A program made the translations under genes and the position numbers. Source: Halocalculus aciditolerans (lineage in GTDB: Archaea; Halobacteriota; Halobacteria; Halobacteriales; Halobacteriaceae). Taken from it: a stretch of DNA of 64,000 bases. The stretch spans positions 1 to 64,000 of the forward strand of contig NZ_BMPG01000004.1 of NCBI RefSeq assembly GCF_014647475.1, written 5' to 3'. The notes under the pieces were generated by a model. That model was not told where the DNA came from and ran no database searches. It worked only from the letters and a program-made list of their open reading frames with translations. Below are positions 9,306 through 19,497 of the stretch, piece after piece. How positions within the stretch are numbered: the stretch's first letter is position 1; every line of letters starts with the position of its first letter.

Positions 9306-10160
9306 TCAGCGCCGGTCCTCGACGGCGACGGTCCCCGAGAGCTCCTGCTGGCTCGGGGGATTGATGCTGATACCGGCGTCGGCGAGGTCGGCGGCGACGC
9401 GTTCGACGAACGCCGTCCGCACCACGCCGACCGGCGTCTCCTCCGGGCTCCGAATCCAGTAGCGCGCCCGGAGGTCGATGGAGGTCGCGCCGAACCCGGA
9501 GACGCGGACGGTCGGTTCGGGCTCGGCGAGCACGCGGTCGTCGGCGGCCGCCGCCGCCTTCGTGAGCCGAATGGCCTCCTCGACGTCGTCCTCGTAGCGA
9601 ATCCCGAAGGTGTCCGTTATCCGGTAGCGGTTACCGCGGTACGGCGTCCGCAGCGCGTTCGTCGTCAGCTGGGAGTTCGGGACGGAGACGATTTCGCCGT
9701 TCGGCGTGCGGACGCGCGTCACCCGGAAGTCGATCTGCTCGACCGTCCCCGCCTGGTCCGCCCACTCGACGTAGTCGCCGACGTTGAAGTCCTCGTCCGC
9801 GACGAGGAAGACGCCGCTGACGAGGTTCCCGATGACGTCCTGACCGGCGACGCCGAGCGCGAGCGTCGCGGCGGCGACGACGAGCGCCGACCCCTGGAAC
9901 GCGCTCCCGAACCCGGCGAGCGCGGTCGCGAGCGCCACGCCGACGACGGCGACGGCGACCTTCGTGTAGAGCCGCGTCGCGTTCGCGAGCGTCGGATTCC
10001 CCCGGTTCCGCCGCGTCACGAGCTTGACGAGCGGCGGCACGAGGAGAAATCGACCCGCCGCGTACGTCACCGCGACGACGACGATGAACACGAGGCACTG
10101 GACGAGGAGGTCGTGGTACTGTGCGAGCACCGACTCGACGCCCGGCGGCACAGTCACCAC
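9306..10160 (-). CDS. Mechanosensitive ion channel, MscS family
   Basis: This small-conductance mechanosensitive channel of about 284 residues has two to three N-terminal membrane helices and the pore helix region (VVAAATLALGVAGQDVIGNLVSG). The beta domain (FNVGDYVEWADQAGTVEQIDFRVT) and a C-terminal alpha/beta domain follow. It would release solutes on hypo-osmotic shock. No in-frame ATG is available; GTGs at 10160, 10157 and 10151 are candidates. It lies between nusA and rps12, genes I expect to be adjacent in haloarchaea, so it looks inserted into the operon array. Confidence 0.9.
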   Translation of the reverse strand: MVTVPPGVESVLAQYHDLLVQCLVFIVVVAVTYAAGRFLLVPPLVKLVTRRNRGNPTLANATRLYTKVAVAVVGVALATALAGFGSAFQGSALVVAAATLALGVAGQDVIGNLVSGVFLVADEDFNVGDYVEWADQAGTVEQIDFRVTRVRTPNGEIVSVPNSQLTTNALRTPYRGNRYRITDTFGIRYEDDVEEAIRLTKAAAAADDRVLAEPEPTVRVSGFGATSIDLRARYWIRSPEETPVGVVRTAFVERVAADLADAGISINPPSQQELSGTVAVEDRR

Positions 10161-10508
10161 GCGACGAACACCCGAAGCATACCACGACTCCGCCCCCGCT
10201 CCACAAGAACCCACAGGCTACAGATTGCGTGCAGGCGACGCACTCCCCGATACTCAACGCTACGCCGCCGTCTCCGAACGAGGGCGTTAAGCCACCACGC
10301 GACTACATACCTCGGACTCGCCGCGCTATCACACTTGAAGGCTTACACCGCTAGGAAGCGGAAGCAGAATACTGCAAGCGTCCGCGAGCGAGCGGTTCGA
10401 AGAACTCGAGCGAAGCGGTTCACTCGCGCGAGCCAGCGAGCGCGAGGCCGACGACTGAACGGAACGAGCGAAGCGAGAGAAGTGAAGGAGGAGTGCTTTT
10501 AGCGTAGC

Positions 10509-10553
10509 TTTTACCGAGCGAGGCCGCCGGAGGCGGCCGAGCGCAGAGTAAAA
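10509..10553. repeat. Long imperfect inverted repeat after nusA
   Basis: The stem core GGCCGCC-GGA-GGCGGCC (10522-10538) is extended outward by partly matching GAGCG sequences and by TTTTAC at the left end pairing with GTAAAA at the right. It lies directly after the nusA stop; read on the minus strand there is a T-run (CCTTTTAC) just before the hairpin. It may end the RNA polymerase operon transcript. The rest of the 10161-10508 interval shows low-complexity GAGCGAAGCGAG-type sequence and no gene. Confidence 0.5.
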
Positions 10554-10557
10554 GGTA

Positions 10558-10989
10558 CTATGTCAGCTGAATGTCGTCGACGTCGTAGTGGCGTTTGGCG
10601 AGGTGTTTCGCCATCTCGATGTTCTTGCCGCCTTCGCCGATGGCGACGCCGCGGTCGTCGTGGTCGACTTCGGCGTAAGCGACGGTGTCCGCGCCCTCCA
10701 CCTCGCTGACGGTGACGTTATAGACGGCGGCGGGCGCGAGGGCGTTCGCGACGAAGCCCTTGGCCGTGGGGGCGTCTTCGACGAGTTCGATGTCGTGGCC
10801 GAGTTTCGCTTCGAGGTCGCGGATGCGGCTGCCGTCGGGGCCGATGGCCTGCCCCATCTCGCCGGCTTTGACGACGAAGACGATGCGGTCGTGGTCGTCG
10901 TCGACGACGCAGTCGAGGGCAGTCGCCTCGGTGGCGTCCTCGAACGCGGTGATGTACCGCCGCGCCTGGTCGTCGAGCGTGACGGGCAC
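10558..10989 (-). CDS. nusA: NusA-like KH-domain transcription factor
   Basis: The 143-residue archaeal NusA consists only of two KH RNA-binding domains. The first GXXG-type loop is in GQAIGPDGSRIRDLE and the second in VAIGEGGKNIEMAK. The S1 and N-terminal domains of bacterial NusA are absent, as normal for archaea. It starts 3 bases after rpoA'' and closes the RNA polymerase operon. Confidence 0.93.
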   Translation of the reverse strand: MPVTLDDQARRYITAFEDATEATALDCVVDDDHDRIVFVVKAGEMGQAIGPDGSRIRDLEAKLGHDIELVEDAPTAKGFVANALAPAAVYNVTVSEVEGADTVAYAEVDHDDRGVAIGEGGKNIEMAKHLAKRHYDVDDIQLT

Positions 10990-10992
10990 GAG

Positions 10993-12186
10993 CTAGTCGC
11001 TCCGGCTGGGCTTTGCGCCCATGCGTAGGTCGACGTCGCCGGTGCCGAGGCGGATGGGTTTCCCGACGATGACGTTCTCGATGACGCCGTCGAGGTCGTC
11101 GGCCTCGCCGTAGATGGCGGCGTCGAGCAGGTGGTTGACGGTGACTTCGAACGCGGCGCGGGCGAGCACTGAGTCCTTGTTCCCGGAGATGCCGTGCCGG
11201 CCGATGGACTGGATGGTGCCGTCGTTCGTCATGATGTCCGCGACGAGCATGAGGTGGCGGATGTTCACGTCGCCGAGCCCCTGCTCTTCGAGGGTGTCCA
11301 TCGTCTCCTCGATGATGGCCTCGCGGGCGGCCTCGATGCCGAGGGTCTTGTGGACTTCGTGGATGTTGTTACACGTGGTGCGCGTGGTGTCGACGCCGTC
11401 GATTTTGAGCGCCTTCTTCAGCGCGCTCCCCTCCGTGTAGAGGACGAACTCCTCGCCGTCCTCGGTCTCTTCCTTCCGGATGACGACGCGGTCGATGTCC
11501 TTCAGGCCCTTGAAGACGATGTCGCGGAGCTGCTCGATGAGCTGGAGGAGCTCGCGGTAGCTCGGCTGCTCCGGGCCGAACTCGAGGACGGTCCCGGACT
11601 GGTTGACCTGCACGCCGAGGGAGTCCTGAATGGTCTCCGCGACTTCCTGGGCGACGAGGGTGGCGTCGTCCATGCGCGGCCAGCGTTCGAGGAGCGTCTC
11701 GTCGTTCAGGTCGATGCGGACGATCATGTCCGCGACGTTCGTGGAGATGTCGCCGAGCGCGAGGATGCGCGTCGCCTCGATGTTCCAGACGACTTCGTGT
11801 GCGTTCTCGCGGTCCGTCGCGTACTCCTCCTCCAGGTGGACGGTCATCGTCGGCGTGTCCGGGGATTTCCGGGCGTCCACGAGCTCGATGAGTCGCGGGA
11901 GGCCCTGCGTGACGTCGAGTTCGGCGACGCCCGCGTAGTGGAAGGTGTTCATCGTCATCTGCGTCCCCGGCTCACCGATGGACTGCGCGGAGACGGTGCC
12001 GACCGGCTCCAGCGGGTCGACGCGGGAGTCGCGGTAGAACGCTTCGGTGGCGCTCGCGATCTGGTCGGCGTCCTCGACGGTGACGTCGTCGCGCGCTTCG
12101 ATGGTGTCGTAGACTTCGTCCTTGAGGCGTCGCGGGAGTTCCGTGTCCTCGACGACGGCTTCCATGTCCTCGGTGATGTCGGTCAT
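10993..12186 (-). CDS. rpoA2: RNA polymerase subunit A''
   Basis: The 397-residue C-terminal part of the split largest subunit includes the trigger-loop region ([22 protein letters not shown], about residues 61-82) and the clamp/cleft C-terminal elements. Its ATG directly follows the A' stop (TAAATG). It assembles with A', B', B'' and H in the core enzyme. Confidence 0.97.
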   Translation of the reverse strand: MTDITEDMEAVVEDTELPRRLKDEVYDTIEARDDVTVEDADQIASATEAFYRDSRVDPLEPVGTVSAQSIGEPGTQMTMNTFHYAGVAELDVTQGLPRLIELVDARKSPDTPTMTVHLEEEYATDRENAHEVVWNIEATRILALGDISTNVADMIVRIDLNDETLLERWPRMDDATLVAQEVAETIQDSLGVQVNQSGTVLEFGPEQPSYRELLQLIEQLRDIVFKGLKDIDRVVIRKEETEDGEEFVLYTEGSALKKALKIDGVDTTRTTCNNIHEVHKTLGIEAAREAIIEETMDTLEEQGLGDVNIRHLMLVADIMTNDGTIQSIGRHGISGNKDSVLARAAFEVTVNHLLDAAIYGEADDLDGVIENVIVGKPIRLGTGDVDLRMGAKPSRSD

Positions 12187-15096
12187 TTAGTCGTCCCCCT
12201 CGGCGGTCCAGGACTCGCCGTGCTCGGAGAGGTTGGTCGGCGGGCGTTTCTTCCCGATGAACTCGTCGAGGTCTTCCTGCGTGTCGAATTCGGCTTCGAG
12301 CACGCGGTCGGCGATGTGGTCGACGTCGATCTCGGTCTCCTCGCTGGAGGAGACGCGGACGGGACTGGTGCCGTCCTCGCCGAACTCGAACTGGACGATG
12401 GTGTCCGACGTGTCGCGGACGGTGCCGTCGTACTGCGTTTCGAGCTCGGAGAGCGCGTTGATGAGGCGGCGCTGGAGGTAGCCGGACTTCGACGTCCGGA
12501 CTGCGGTGTCGACGAGGCCCTCGCGGCCGCCCATCGCGTGGAAGAAGAACTCCTTCGGCGTCAGCCCGGACGTGTAGGAGTTCTCGACGAACCCGTGGGC
12601 TTCACTGGAGAGGTCGTTCTCCTCGAAGTGGCTGAGCGTGCGGTTCTCGTACCCGCGGTTGATGCGCTCGCCTCGGACTGCCTGCTGGCCGACACAGCCG
12701 GCCATCTGTGTGAGGTTGAGGAGGGAGCCACGCGCCCCGGAGTTCGCCATGACCACGGCGGGATTGTCGTCGGCGAAGTGGTCTTCGGCGATGGACCCGG
12801 CGGAGTCGCGCGCCTTCGAGAGCGCCTGCATGGCCTTCATCTCGAGCGTCTCGTCGACCGTGCGGCCGGGGAGGCTCTCGAGTTCGTCGGCCTCGTAGGT
12901 CTCGATGAGCTTCTGGACCTGGTCGTAGGCGTTGTCGATAGCGTCGTCGATCTGCTCTCGGGCTTCGCCCGGGATGGTCTCGTCGTCGATCCCGATACTG
13001 AACCCGAAGTGCATGATGGCGCGCATCGCGAGCGAGGCGACCTCGTTGATGAAGATGCGGCCACGCGTGTTGCCGTAGATCTTCGTGATGGAGTCGACGA
13101 TCTCGCTGCCGAACTCGCCGACGCCGTCCTCGTCAATCGTCCCTTCGACGAGCTGGCCGTCCTCGATGACGACGTCGTCGCCGGTCGAGGAGGAGAACTC
13201 GAGGTTGAGGTCGTCGGGGAGGAGTTCGCTGAAGAGCTGGCGGCCCGTCCAGTAGGGGACGCCGTCCTCCTCGCCCATCGCCTCGGGGAGTTCGTGGATG
13301 CGGGTCTCCCGGAGGAGGTCGAGCGCCTGCGTCTCGTTGAACCGGGGGTTCTCGTTCGTCAGGAGGTACATCCCGCTGATGTGGTCCTGAATCGCGCCGA
13401 TGATGTTCTCGCCGAAGCGCGGGCTGAGAATCTGCTCCTGGACGCGCATGAGGACGCGCGCTTCTGCACGGGCCTCCTCGTTCTGGAGGGCGTGCATGTT
13501 CATCTCGTCGCCGTCGAAGTCGGCGTTGTACGGCGGGCAGACGACCGTGTTCAGCCGGAACGTCTTGTACGGCATCACGACGACTTCGTGCGCCATAATG
13601 GACATCCGGTGGAGGGACGGCTGGCGGTTGAAGACGACGATGTCGCCGTCGATGAGGTGGCGCTGGACCTCCCAGCCGGGTTCCACGCGTTCCGCGAGCT
13701 CCTCACAGACCTTCTCGGTGACGCGGACGCGGCGGCCGTCGGGTCGCTTCACGTAGTTCGCGCCGGGGTGGCCTTCGGGGCCGTTCCGGACGTACTGGCG
13801 GGCGCGTTCGATGTTCGTCTCGTTGACGACCATCGTCTGCGTCATCTCCTTCGCGACGCGGTCGGGGACGCCGACCTCGTTCAGGCTGAGCGTCGGGTCG
13901 GGGGAGATGACCGTACGCGCGGAGAAGTTCACGCGCTTCCCGGAGAGGGAGTTACGGAACCGCCCCTCCTTCCCCTTGAGGCGCTGGGAGAGCGTCTTCA
14001 GGGGGCGGCCGGAGCGGTGGCGCGCCGGCGGCGTCCCGCTGATCTCGTTGTCCATGAACGTCGTGACGTGGTACTGGAGGAGCTCCCAGAGGTCCTCGAT
14101 GATGAGCTGGGGCGCACCCGCCTCGCGGTTCTCCATGAACCGCTGGTTGATGCGGATGATGTCCACCAGCTTGTGCGTCAGGTCGTCCTCGGAGCGCTGC
14201 CCGTTGTCGAGCGTGATGGACGGTCGCGCCGTGACGGGCGGAACCGGGAGGACGGTGAGGATGATCCACTCCGGTCGGCTGTGCTCGGCGTCGATGCCGA
14301 GCGCGTAGAGGTCCTCGTCCGGGATGTCCTCGAACCAGTCCCGGATGTCGCTCGGCATGAGCTTATTCATGTCCTCCGTCGTGAGGTCGGCGTCGAGCGC
14401 CTTCTCGAGGGCCTCGCGGTCCTCGCGTCGCGGCCGGAACTCCCCGCTGAGTATCTCGTTGATGCGGGAGAGCTCGAGGTCGGTCTCCTCGGAGAGCTCG
14501 ATGGGGCTGACGCCCTCGTCGTCCTCGTCGTCAGGCTGCATCGCGCCCGCGATGCGTTCCGAGTAGTCACCGGCGAGGACCTGCTGGACCTCGTAGTAGG
14601 TGGTTGGTTTCTCGTGTTTGACGTCGTACTGGACTTCGCCGCAGTACGGGCAGTTTGACTTCTTCCGCGCCTCCCGAATCGCGGCCTTCGTGACGTCGGA
14701 GACGTCCTGCTTGAGGCCCTTCGTCCGCTCGATGTCCGAGAGGTACTCGTCTTTCTCCTCTTCCGTGAGGAGGAGGCGACTGCAGTCGCGGCAGGTCCCG
14801 CGGAGCAGGCGGCGGATGAGCTTCGCGAACCCGACGTGGATGACGGGCGCGGCGAGCTCGATGTGGCCGAAGTGGCCGTTACACGACCCGCTGCGGTGCC
14901 CGCAGGTCTTACACTCCAGACCGGGGTCGATGACGCCGAGGCGCGGGTCCATCAGCCCCATGTCGATGGGGAAGCCGTCGTCGTCGTAGGTGTCGGCCGT
15001 GATGACCTTCGTCGCGCTCATCTCGCGGTACTCCTCGGGGTTCATCAGCCCGAAGCTGATCTCACCGATCTCCTTGGGGGCTTGTCCTGCACTCAT
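12187..15096 (-). CDS. rpoA1: RNA polymerase subunit A'
   Basis: The 969-residue N-terminal part of the largest subunit carries the catalytic magnesium motif NADFDGDEMNMH near residue 525. An N-terminal zinc site (CKTCGHRSGSCNGHFGH, residues 62-78) and a second cysteine pair (CPYCGE) follow. It lies 3 bases after B'. The A'/A'' split just after the funnel region is the standard archaeal arrangement. Confidence 0.97.
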   Translation of the reverse strand: MSAGQAPKEIGEISFGLMNPEEYREMSATKVITADTYDDDGFPIDMGLMDPRLGVIDPGLECKTCGHRSGSCNGHFGHIELAAPVIHVGFAKLIRRLLRGTCRDCSRLLLTEEEKDEYLSDIERTKGLKQDVSDVTKAAIREARKKSNCPYCGEVQYDVKHEKPTTYYEVQQVLAGDYSERIAGAMQPDDEDDEGVSPIELSEETDLELSRINEILSGEFRPRREDREALEKALDADLTTEDMNKLMPSDIRDWFEDIPDEDLYALGIDAEHSRPEWIILTVLPVPPVTARPSITLDNGQRSEDDLTHKLVDIIRINQRFMENREAGAPQLIIEDLWELLQYHVTTFMDNEISGTPPARHRSGRPLKTLSQRLKGKEGRFRNSLSGKRVNFSARTVISPDPTLSLNEVGVPDRVAKEMTQTMVVNETNIERARQYVRNGPEGHPGANYVKRPDGRRVRVTEKVCEELAERVEPGWEVQRHLIDGDIVVFNRQPSLHRMSIMAHEVVVMPYKTFRLNTVVCPPYNADFDGDEMNMHALQNEEARAEARVLMRVQEQILSPRFGENIIGAIQDHISGMYLLTNENPRFNETQALDLLRETRIHELPEAMGEEDGVPYWTGRQLFSELLPDDLNLEFSSSTGDDVVIEDGQLVEGTIDEDGVGEFGSEIVDSITKIYGNTRGRIFINEVASLAMRAIMHFGFSIGIDDETIPGEAREQIDDAIDNAYDQVQKLIETYEADELESLPGRTVDETLEMKAMQALSKARDSAGSIAEDHFADDNPAVVMANSGARGSLLNLTQMAGCVGQQAVRGERINRGYENRTLSHFEENDLSSEAHGFVENSYTSGLTPKEFFFHAMGGREGLVDTAVRTSKSGYLQRRLINALSELETQYDGTVRDTSDTIVQFEFGEDGTSPVRVSSSEETEIDVDHIADRVLEAEFDTQEDLDEFIGKKRPPTNLSEHGESWTAEGDD

Positions 15097-15099
15097 GTA

Positions 15100-16926
15100 T
15101 TAGACTGCGTCCTCCAGTTCCAGGCGCGGGGCGATGCCGAGCGCCTTCATCTCGTCGAGCAGGAGCTTGAACGCGTAGCTCATCTCGAGTTCGTGTACGT
15201 CCGTCTCCTCCTCGCAGTTCGGACAGTACACGCGGCGTTGCTCGCGGTTCTCCACGGCCGTCATCCCACAGTTCCCGCAGATGTGGACGTACTCCTGGTC
15301 GGAGGACTCGAGGAGCCGCTCCTTGATGACGAGCGCCGCGCCGTGCCCGATGACGGCGTCACGCTCCATCTCACCGAGGCGGAGACCACCTTCACGCGCA
15401 CGCCCCTCCGTGGGCTGGCGCGTGAGGACCTGCACGGGGCCTTTCGAGCGCGCGTGCATCTTGTTCGACACCATGTGGTACAGCTTGTGGTAGAAGATCT
15501 CCCCGGTGAAGATCTCTGCCTCGACCTTCTCCCCGGAGATGCCGGAGTAGAAGACCTCCTTCCCGCCGCCGTCGAACCCGCGTTTTTCGAGCATCTCGCG
15601 GAGTTCCTCCTCATCCTCGCCCGTGAAGGCGGTGCCGTCGACGGGGCGGCCTTCCATCGCGCCGGCCTTCCCGCCGAGCATCTCCAGCACGTGGCCGACC
15701 GTCATGCGGGACGGGAGCGCGTGCGGGTTCAGGACGAGGTCGGGGACGACGCCGTCCTGCGTGAACGGCATGTCCTCGTGCGGCGCGAGGTGGCCGATAA
15801 CGCCCTTCTGCCCGTGGCGGGACGCGAACTTGTCCCCGAGCTCGGGGACGCGTTCGTCGCGCACGGAGACTTTCGCGAGCTTCGAGCCGTCCTCGCCCTC
15901 CATGAGCGTGACGGTGTCGACGACGCCGTCCTCGCCGGACCGCATCGTCACCGACGTCTCGCGGCGCTTCTGCGGGCTGAGCCCGCCCATCTCGTCGGGC
16001 TCCTCTAAGAACCGCGGCGGGCTCGTTTTACCCACTAAGACGGAGTTCTCGTCCACCGGCGTCTCCGGGTTGACGAGGCCGTCGTCGTCGAGGTGCTTGT
16101 AGGCGTCCTCGCCGCGTGCGCCGCGCACGTCGGTGTCCGGACGCTCGAAGCGGTCTTCCTGCCCGCCGGGGTAGCGGCGTTCCTCGCCCTCGTAGGTGCG
16201 GAAGAAGTGCGAGCGGCCGAGCGCGCGCTCGACGGACGCCTTGTTCATGACGAGCGCGTCCTCGATGTTGAAGCCCTCGTAGCTCATCACGGCGACCGTG
16301 AAGTTCTGGCCCGCGGGGCGGTCGTCGTAGCCGATCTGCTTCGTCGTCTGCGTGTTCACCATCGCCGCCTGCGGGTAGTGCATCAGGTGCTGGCGGGTGT
16401 CCGGGCGAATCCGGTAGTTCGCAGACGGGAGGCCGAGGGACTGCTTCATCATCCCCGCGCCCATCGTAATGCGCGGCGAGGCGTTGTGCTCGGGGTACGG
16501 AACCATCCCCGCGCCGATACCGAAGATGAGCTGCGGGTCGATTTCGAGGTGCGTGTGGTTCTCCGTGAGCTCGTCGCGCTCGACGCCGACGAGGATGTCC
16601 TCCTCTTCCTCGGCGTCGATGAACTCGATCTTCCCGGCGTCGACGAGCGACTCGAAGTCGAGGTCGCCGTCGCCGACGGCCTCCATCTCCTCCTCGCTGA
16701 TGATGGGCTCGCCGTCCTCGACGACGAGGAGCGGGCGGCGGGCGCGGCCGGCGTCGGCGTTGACGATGACTTCGCCCGTGCGCTCCTTGACGGAGACGTT
16801 CACCATCTCGCTGACGTCGCCGCGGCGGCGTGCTTCTCGGATCTGTTCTGCGAGCTCGTGCGGGTCCTCGTGGGTCCCGACGAGACTCCCGTTGACGTAG
16901 ACTTTCGCGTCTCGTGCCTGACTCAT
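15100..16926 (-). CDS. rpoB1: RNA polymerase subunit B'
   Basis: The 608-residue C-terminal half of the split second-largest subunit includes the hybrid-binding region with [15 protein letters not shown] and the clamp zinc site near the C-terminus (CGNCGM and CPNCEEE). It ends with a conserved C-terminal tail. The separation from B'' is the state found in haloarchaea and several other euryarchaeal lineages. The start ATG is 4 bases after the B'' stop. Confidence 0.97.
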   Translation of the reverse strand: MSQARDAKVYVNGSLVGTHEDPHELAEQIREARRRGDVSEMVNVSVKERTGEVIVNADAGRARRPLLVVEDGEPIISEEEMEAVGDGDLDFESLVDAGKIEFIDAEEEEDILVGVERDELTENHTHLEIDPQLIFGIGAGMVPYPEHNASPRITMGAGMMKQSLGLPSANYRIRPDTRQHLMHYPQAAMVNTQTTKQIGYDDRPAGQNFTVAVMSYEGFNIEDALVMNKASVERALGRSHFFRTYEGEERRYPGGQEDRFERPDTDVRGARGEDAYKHLDDDGLVNPETPVDENSVLVGKTSPPRFLEEPDEMGGLSPQKRRETSVTMRSGEDGVVDTVTLMEGEDGSKLAKVSVRDERVPELGDKFASRHGQKGVIGHLAPHEDMPFTQDGVVPDLVLNPHALPSRMTVGHVLEMLGGKAGAMEGRPVDGTAFTGEDEEELREMLEKRGFDGGGKEVFYSGISGEKVEAEIFTGEIFYHKLYHMVSNKMHARSKGPVQVLTRQPTEGRAREGGLRLGEMERDAVIGHGAALVIKERLLESSDQEYVHICGNCGMTAVENREQRRVYCPNCEEETDVHELEMSYAFKLLLDEMKALGIAPRLELEDAV

Positions 16927-16930
16927 GTAG

Positions 16931-18493
16931 TTAGTCGTCCGCGGAGATTGCCTCGGTCGCGAGGCCGGGGACGCCCTCGACGCCCATAGAGGCGAGTTCC
17001 TGTTTGAGTTCCGATTCGTCGTCGACGTTCTGTGAGAGCTCCATCGCCTGCGCGAAGTTCTTCACCAGCCCGCAGTTCGGGCCCTCCGGCGTCTCGGAGG
17101 GACAGATGCGACCCCACTGGGTCGCGTGCAGGTCACGCGCCTCGAAGTGCGGCTGACTGCGACTGAGCGGGCTGCGGAGCCGCCGGAGGTGAGAGAGCAC
17201 GCCCATGAAGTCGGTTCGGTCGACGAGCTGGGAGACCCCAGACCGCCCGCCGACCCAGTTCCCCGTCGCGATGGGGTGTTCGAGGCGCTCCGTGAGCACG
17301 TCGGACCGGACGACCGTGTTCACGTTCAGCTGGCGGTTCCGCATGTTCGCCCGCTCCAGCTGGTACTTCACGTCACGCGCGAGCTTGTTCAGCGCCGTGC
17401 GGAACAGGTCGCGCATCAGGTCGCCGGAGACCTTCAGGCGCTTGTTCGCGTAGTGGTCTTTGTCGTCGGACTCGCGGCGGCCGAGCGCGAGCTCGAAGCA
17501 CGCCTCCGCCATCCGGCAGAGGTAGAACGCCTTGTTCATCCGCGTCTCCTCCTCCTCGATGCCCTCCTCGTGGAGGTGCGGCAGGAGGTAGCGGTCGATG
17601 ACGTAGTTCGCGCGCTTCAGCTGGTAGTTCTTCCCCTGACCGGAGGCGACGCGCTTCCCGAGCGTCTCGATGGCTTCCTCCTGGGACTGGACGTCCGCTT
17701 CCTCCAGGTTCTCCAGCATGAACTTCACGATCTCCGGGTCCTCGGAGACGCGGTGGACGATCTCCTCGTCGGATTCGAGGCCGAGCGCCCGAACGAGCGT
17801 CACGAAGTTGATCGAGCCCGAGACGGACGGGAAGGAGACTTCGAGGATGCCGGAGCGGTTCCGCTCACAGAGCACGAGCGCGCGGTAGCCGCGGCGCTGA
17901 CTGAACGTCTTGGCGACCTGAATCTCGTCGCCGTACTTCGTGTCGTACTCCGCGAGGATCTTGTTCGGCGCGAGGTCCTCGCTCGTCATCAGCACGCGCT
18001 CCGAGCCGTTGACGATGAAGTAGCCACCGGGGTCGGCGGGGTCCTCGCCGATGTCGATGAGCTCCTCGTCGCTGAACCCGTGGATGTTACACTTCTGCGA
18101 CCCGACCATTATCGGCATGCGGCCGACCTTCGTCTCGGTCGTGTCGAGGACCTTCTCCTCTTCTTCTTCGCCGCCGCGGACGATGCTCATCTCCATGAAC
18201 ACCGGCGCGGAGTACGTGATGTTCCGGAGGCGGGCTTCCTGCGGGTAGAGGAGCTCCTCCGACCCGTCGGCCTCCCGAACGCGCGGCGTGACGACGCGCA
18301 CGTCGCCCAGCTCGACCCACACCGGCTCTTCTTCTTCCTTGTCGCCGATGTCGGTCTCGATTCGCTCTTTCTCCGTCACGACTTCCTGCATCCCGCGTTC
18401 CAGGAAGGCGTTGTAGGAGCGGAAGTGGTGTTCCGCGAGTCGTTCCTTCGAGAAATACGCCTTCGACAGCTCTCTTCTGTTATCTTCCATCAT
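16931..18493 (-). CDS. rpoB2: RNA polymerase subunit B''
   Basis: The 520-residue N-terminal half of the second-largest subunit contains the lobe and protrusion. It ends in the fork region with [20 protein letters not shown], as expected just before the B''/B' break. Two adjacent ATG codons (18493 and 18490) overlap the rpoH stop; either can be used. Confidence 0.97.
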   Translation of the reverse strand: MMEDNRRELSKAYFSKERLAEHHFRSYNAFLERGMQEVVTEKERIETDIGDKEEEEPVWVELGDVRVVTPRVREADGSEELLYPQEARLRNITYSAPVFMEMSIVRGGEEEEEKVLDTTETKVGRMPIMVGSQKCNIHGFSDEELIDIGEDPADPGGYFIVNGSERVLMTSEDLAPNKILAEYDTKYGDEIQVAKTFSQRRGYRALVLCERNRSGILEVSFPSVSGSINFVTLVRALGLESDEEIVHRVSEDPEIVKFMLENLEEADVQSQEEAIETLGKRVASGQGKNYQLKRANYVIDRYLLPHLHEEGIEEEETRMNKAFYLCRMAEACFELALGRRESDDKDHYANKRLKVSGDLMRDLFRTALNKLARDVKYQLERANMRNRQLNVNTVVRSDVLTERLEHPIATGNWVGGRSGVSQLVDRTDFMGVLSHLRRLRSPLSRSQPHFEARDLHATQWGRICPSETPEGPNCGLVKNFAQAMELSQNVDDESELKQELASMGVEGVPGLATEAISADD

Positions 18494-18720
18494 TCGATGA
18501 CTAATCGGTACACAGTCGCTTTATCCGTCGTGCGCGAGTCCCGAACGATCTCGATGACGTCCCCGACCTCTGCGTCATCGGGCAGCGCGGGGTCCTTGCG
18601 CTTGATTTTCGGGAGCGATGTCCGCTCGATGTCGTACTCGTCGAGCACCTCCTCGACGTCCTCCTCGTCGAGGATGTTGTGCTCGGGAACGAGTTCGTGG
18701 TTGCTTACGTCATTAACCAT
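18490..18720 (-). CDS. rpoH: RNA polymerase subunit H
   Basis: The 76-residue jaw subunit is homologous to the C-terminal domain of eukaryotic Rpb5: [18 protein letters not shown], then [23 protein letters not shown]. The ATG at 18720 gives the family N-terminus; an in-frame start 7 codons upstream lies in the promoter area. It is the first gene of the RNA polymerase operon, and A/T-rich elements 45-75 bases upstream (plus 18763-18796) are the likely promoter. Confidence 0.95.
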   Translation of the reverse strand: MVNDVSNHELVPEHNILDEEDVEEVLDEYDIERTSLPKIKRKDPALPDDAEVGDVIEIVRDSRTTDKATVYRLVIE

Positions 18721-18848
18721 GGATGCACCTGAGGGGGCCAAAGTCGGCTCTCACGAGATACTACAGTTTAGTTTGAAGGGGCGGCATTTATTTCTTCGCA
18801 AATCAACGCGTGCGTGCGTAGCTCTTCCACGCAGACCGGCGGTTCGCA

Positions 18849-18862
18849 AGTCTTAATTATGT
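18849..18862 (+). promoter_or_regulatory. TATA box of the tRNA-Asp gene
   Basis: The stretch AGTCTTAATTATGT is about 40 bp before the mature 5' end of tRNA-Asp, leaving a short 5' leader for RNase P. It also lies in the spacer between the divergent rpoH operon and the tRNA. Confidence 0.5.
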
Positions 18863-18896
18863 ACCCCGGTTACGAAGAAGTGCAGCAAGGCAGCGT

Positions 18897-18969
18897 GCCC
18901 GGATGGTGTAGTGGCCCATCATACAACCCTGTCACGGTTGTGACGCGGGTTCAAATCCCGCTCCGGGCG
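18897..18969 (+). tRNA. tRNA-Asp (anticodon GUC)
   Basis: The 73-nt cloverleaf has a 7-bp acceptor stem, GCCCGGA with TCCGGGC, and the discriminator base G. The anticodon stem CAACC/GGTTG encloses the loop CTGTCAC with anticodon GTC at 18931-18933. The T-stem/loop is GCGGGTTCAAATCCCGC. No intron is present and CCA is not encoded. A T4 run directly downstream (18973-18976) is the likely terminator. Confidence 0.97.
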
Positions 18970-19133
18970 TACTTTTACCGAAACCAACTCACGAGCGACG
19001 CTTGTCGTCGCGGAACGCGGGTCGCCGTTAGTCGACGGGAGCGTGGAGGGTGGTGAGTGCGCCGTCGACGCGACGGGTGTCGTCGTGGGTGCGAACCAGA
19101 AGGCGGTAGGCGTGGGGGTGAGGAGGAGGGAGT

Positions 19134-19448
19134 ATGTCGTGGTTCCTGCTGGTCGTCGCGGGGTTGTTCGAGGTGGCGTGGGCGATCGGGTTAGAGTATT
19201 CGGAGGGGTTGTCGCGGCCGGTGCCGGCGACGGCGGTGGCGATGGTGGTGAGTCTGGTGTTGCTGGCGCAGGCGGTGAAGGAGTTGCCCATCGGGACGGC
19301 GTACGCGGTGTGGACGGGAATCGGGGCGGTGGGGACGGCGCTCCTGGGAATCGTGTTGTTCGACGAGTCGGCGTCGCTGGCGCGGCTGGGGTTCATCTCG
19401 GTCATCGTGTTCGGCATCGTGGGGTTGCATTTCGTGTCGGGGCAGTGA
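19134..19448 (+). CDS. SMR-family exporter, SugE/Gdx type
   Basis: The 104-residue, four-helix inner-membrane protein has the family's essential glutamate in helix 1 ([16 protein letters not shown], Glu13). It also has the [14 protein letters not shown] signature that separates SugE/Gdx guanidinium exporters from EmrE drug exporters. It would work as a dual-topology dimer, exchanging a cation for protons. I saw no guanidine riboswitch upstream. It lies 50 bases before deoxyhypusine synthase on the same strand. Confidence 0.88.
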   Translation: MSWFLLVVAGLFEVAWAIGLEYSEGLSRPVPATAVAMVVSLVLLAQAVKELPIGTAYAVWTGIGAVGTALLGIVLFDESASLARLGFISVIVFGIVGLHFVSGQ

Positions 19449-19497
19449 GCGAGGGCGTCCCGAGCGATTGAAGCCGTCGCTCCCGCTAGGGTGGCGT

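Noticed and set aside
11194-14658. 1154-codon plus-strand open frame across the rpoA genes
   Set aside because: Antisense to RNA polymerase subunits, whose reading is unambiguous.
19028-19130. Possible small minus-strand coding tail ending in HAYRLLVRTHDDTRRVDGAL
   Set aside because: Codon pattern is haloarchaea-like, but no start codon or upstream part is present; it runs into the SMR gene's antisense. At most a decayed remnant.
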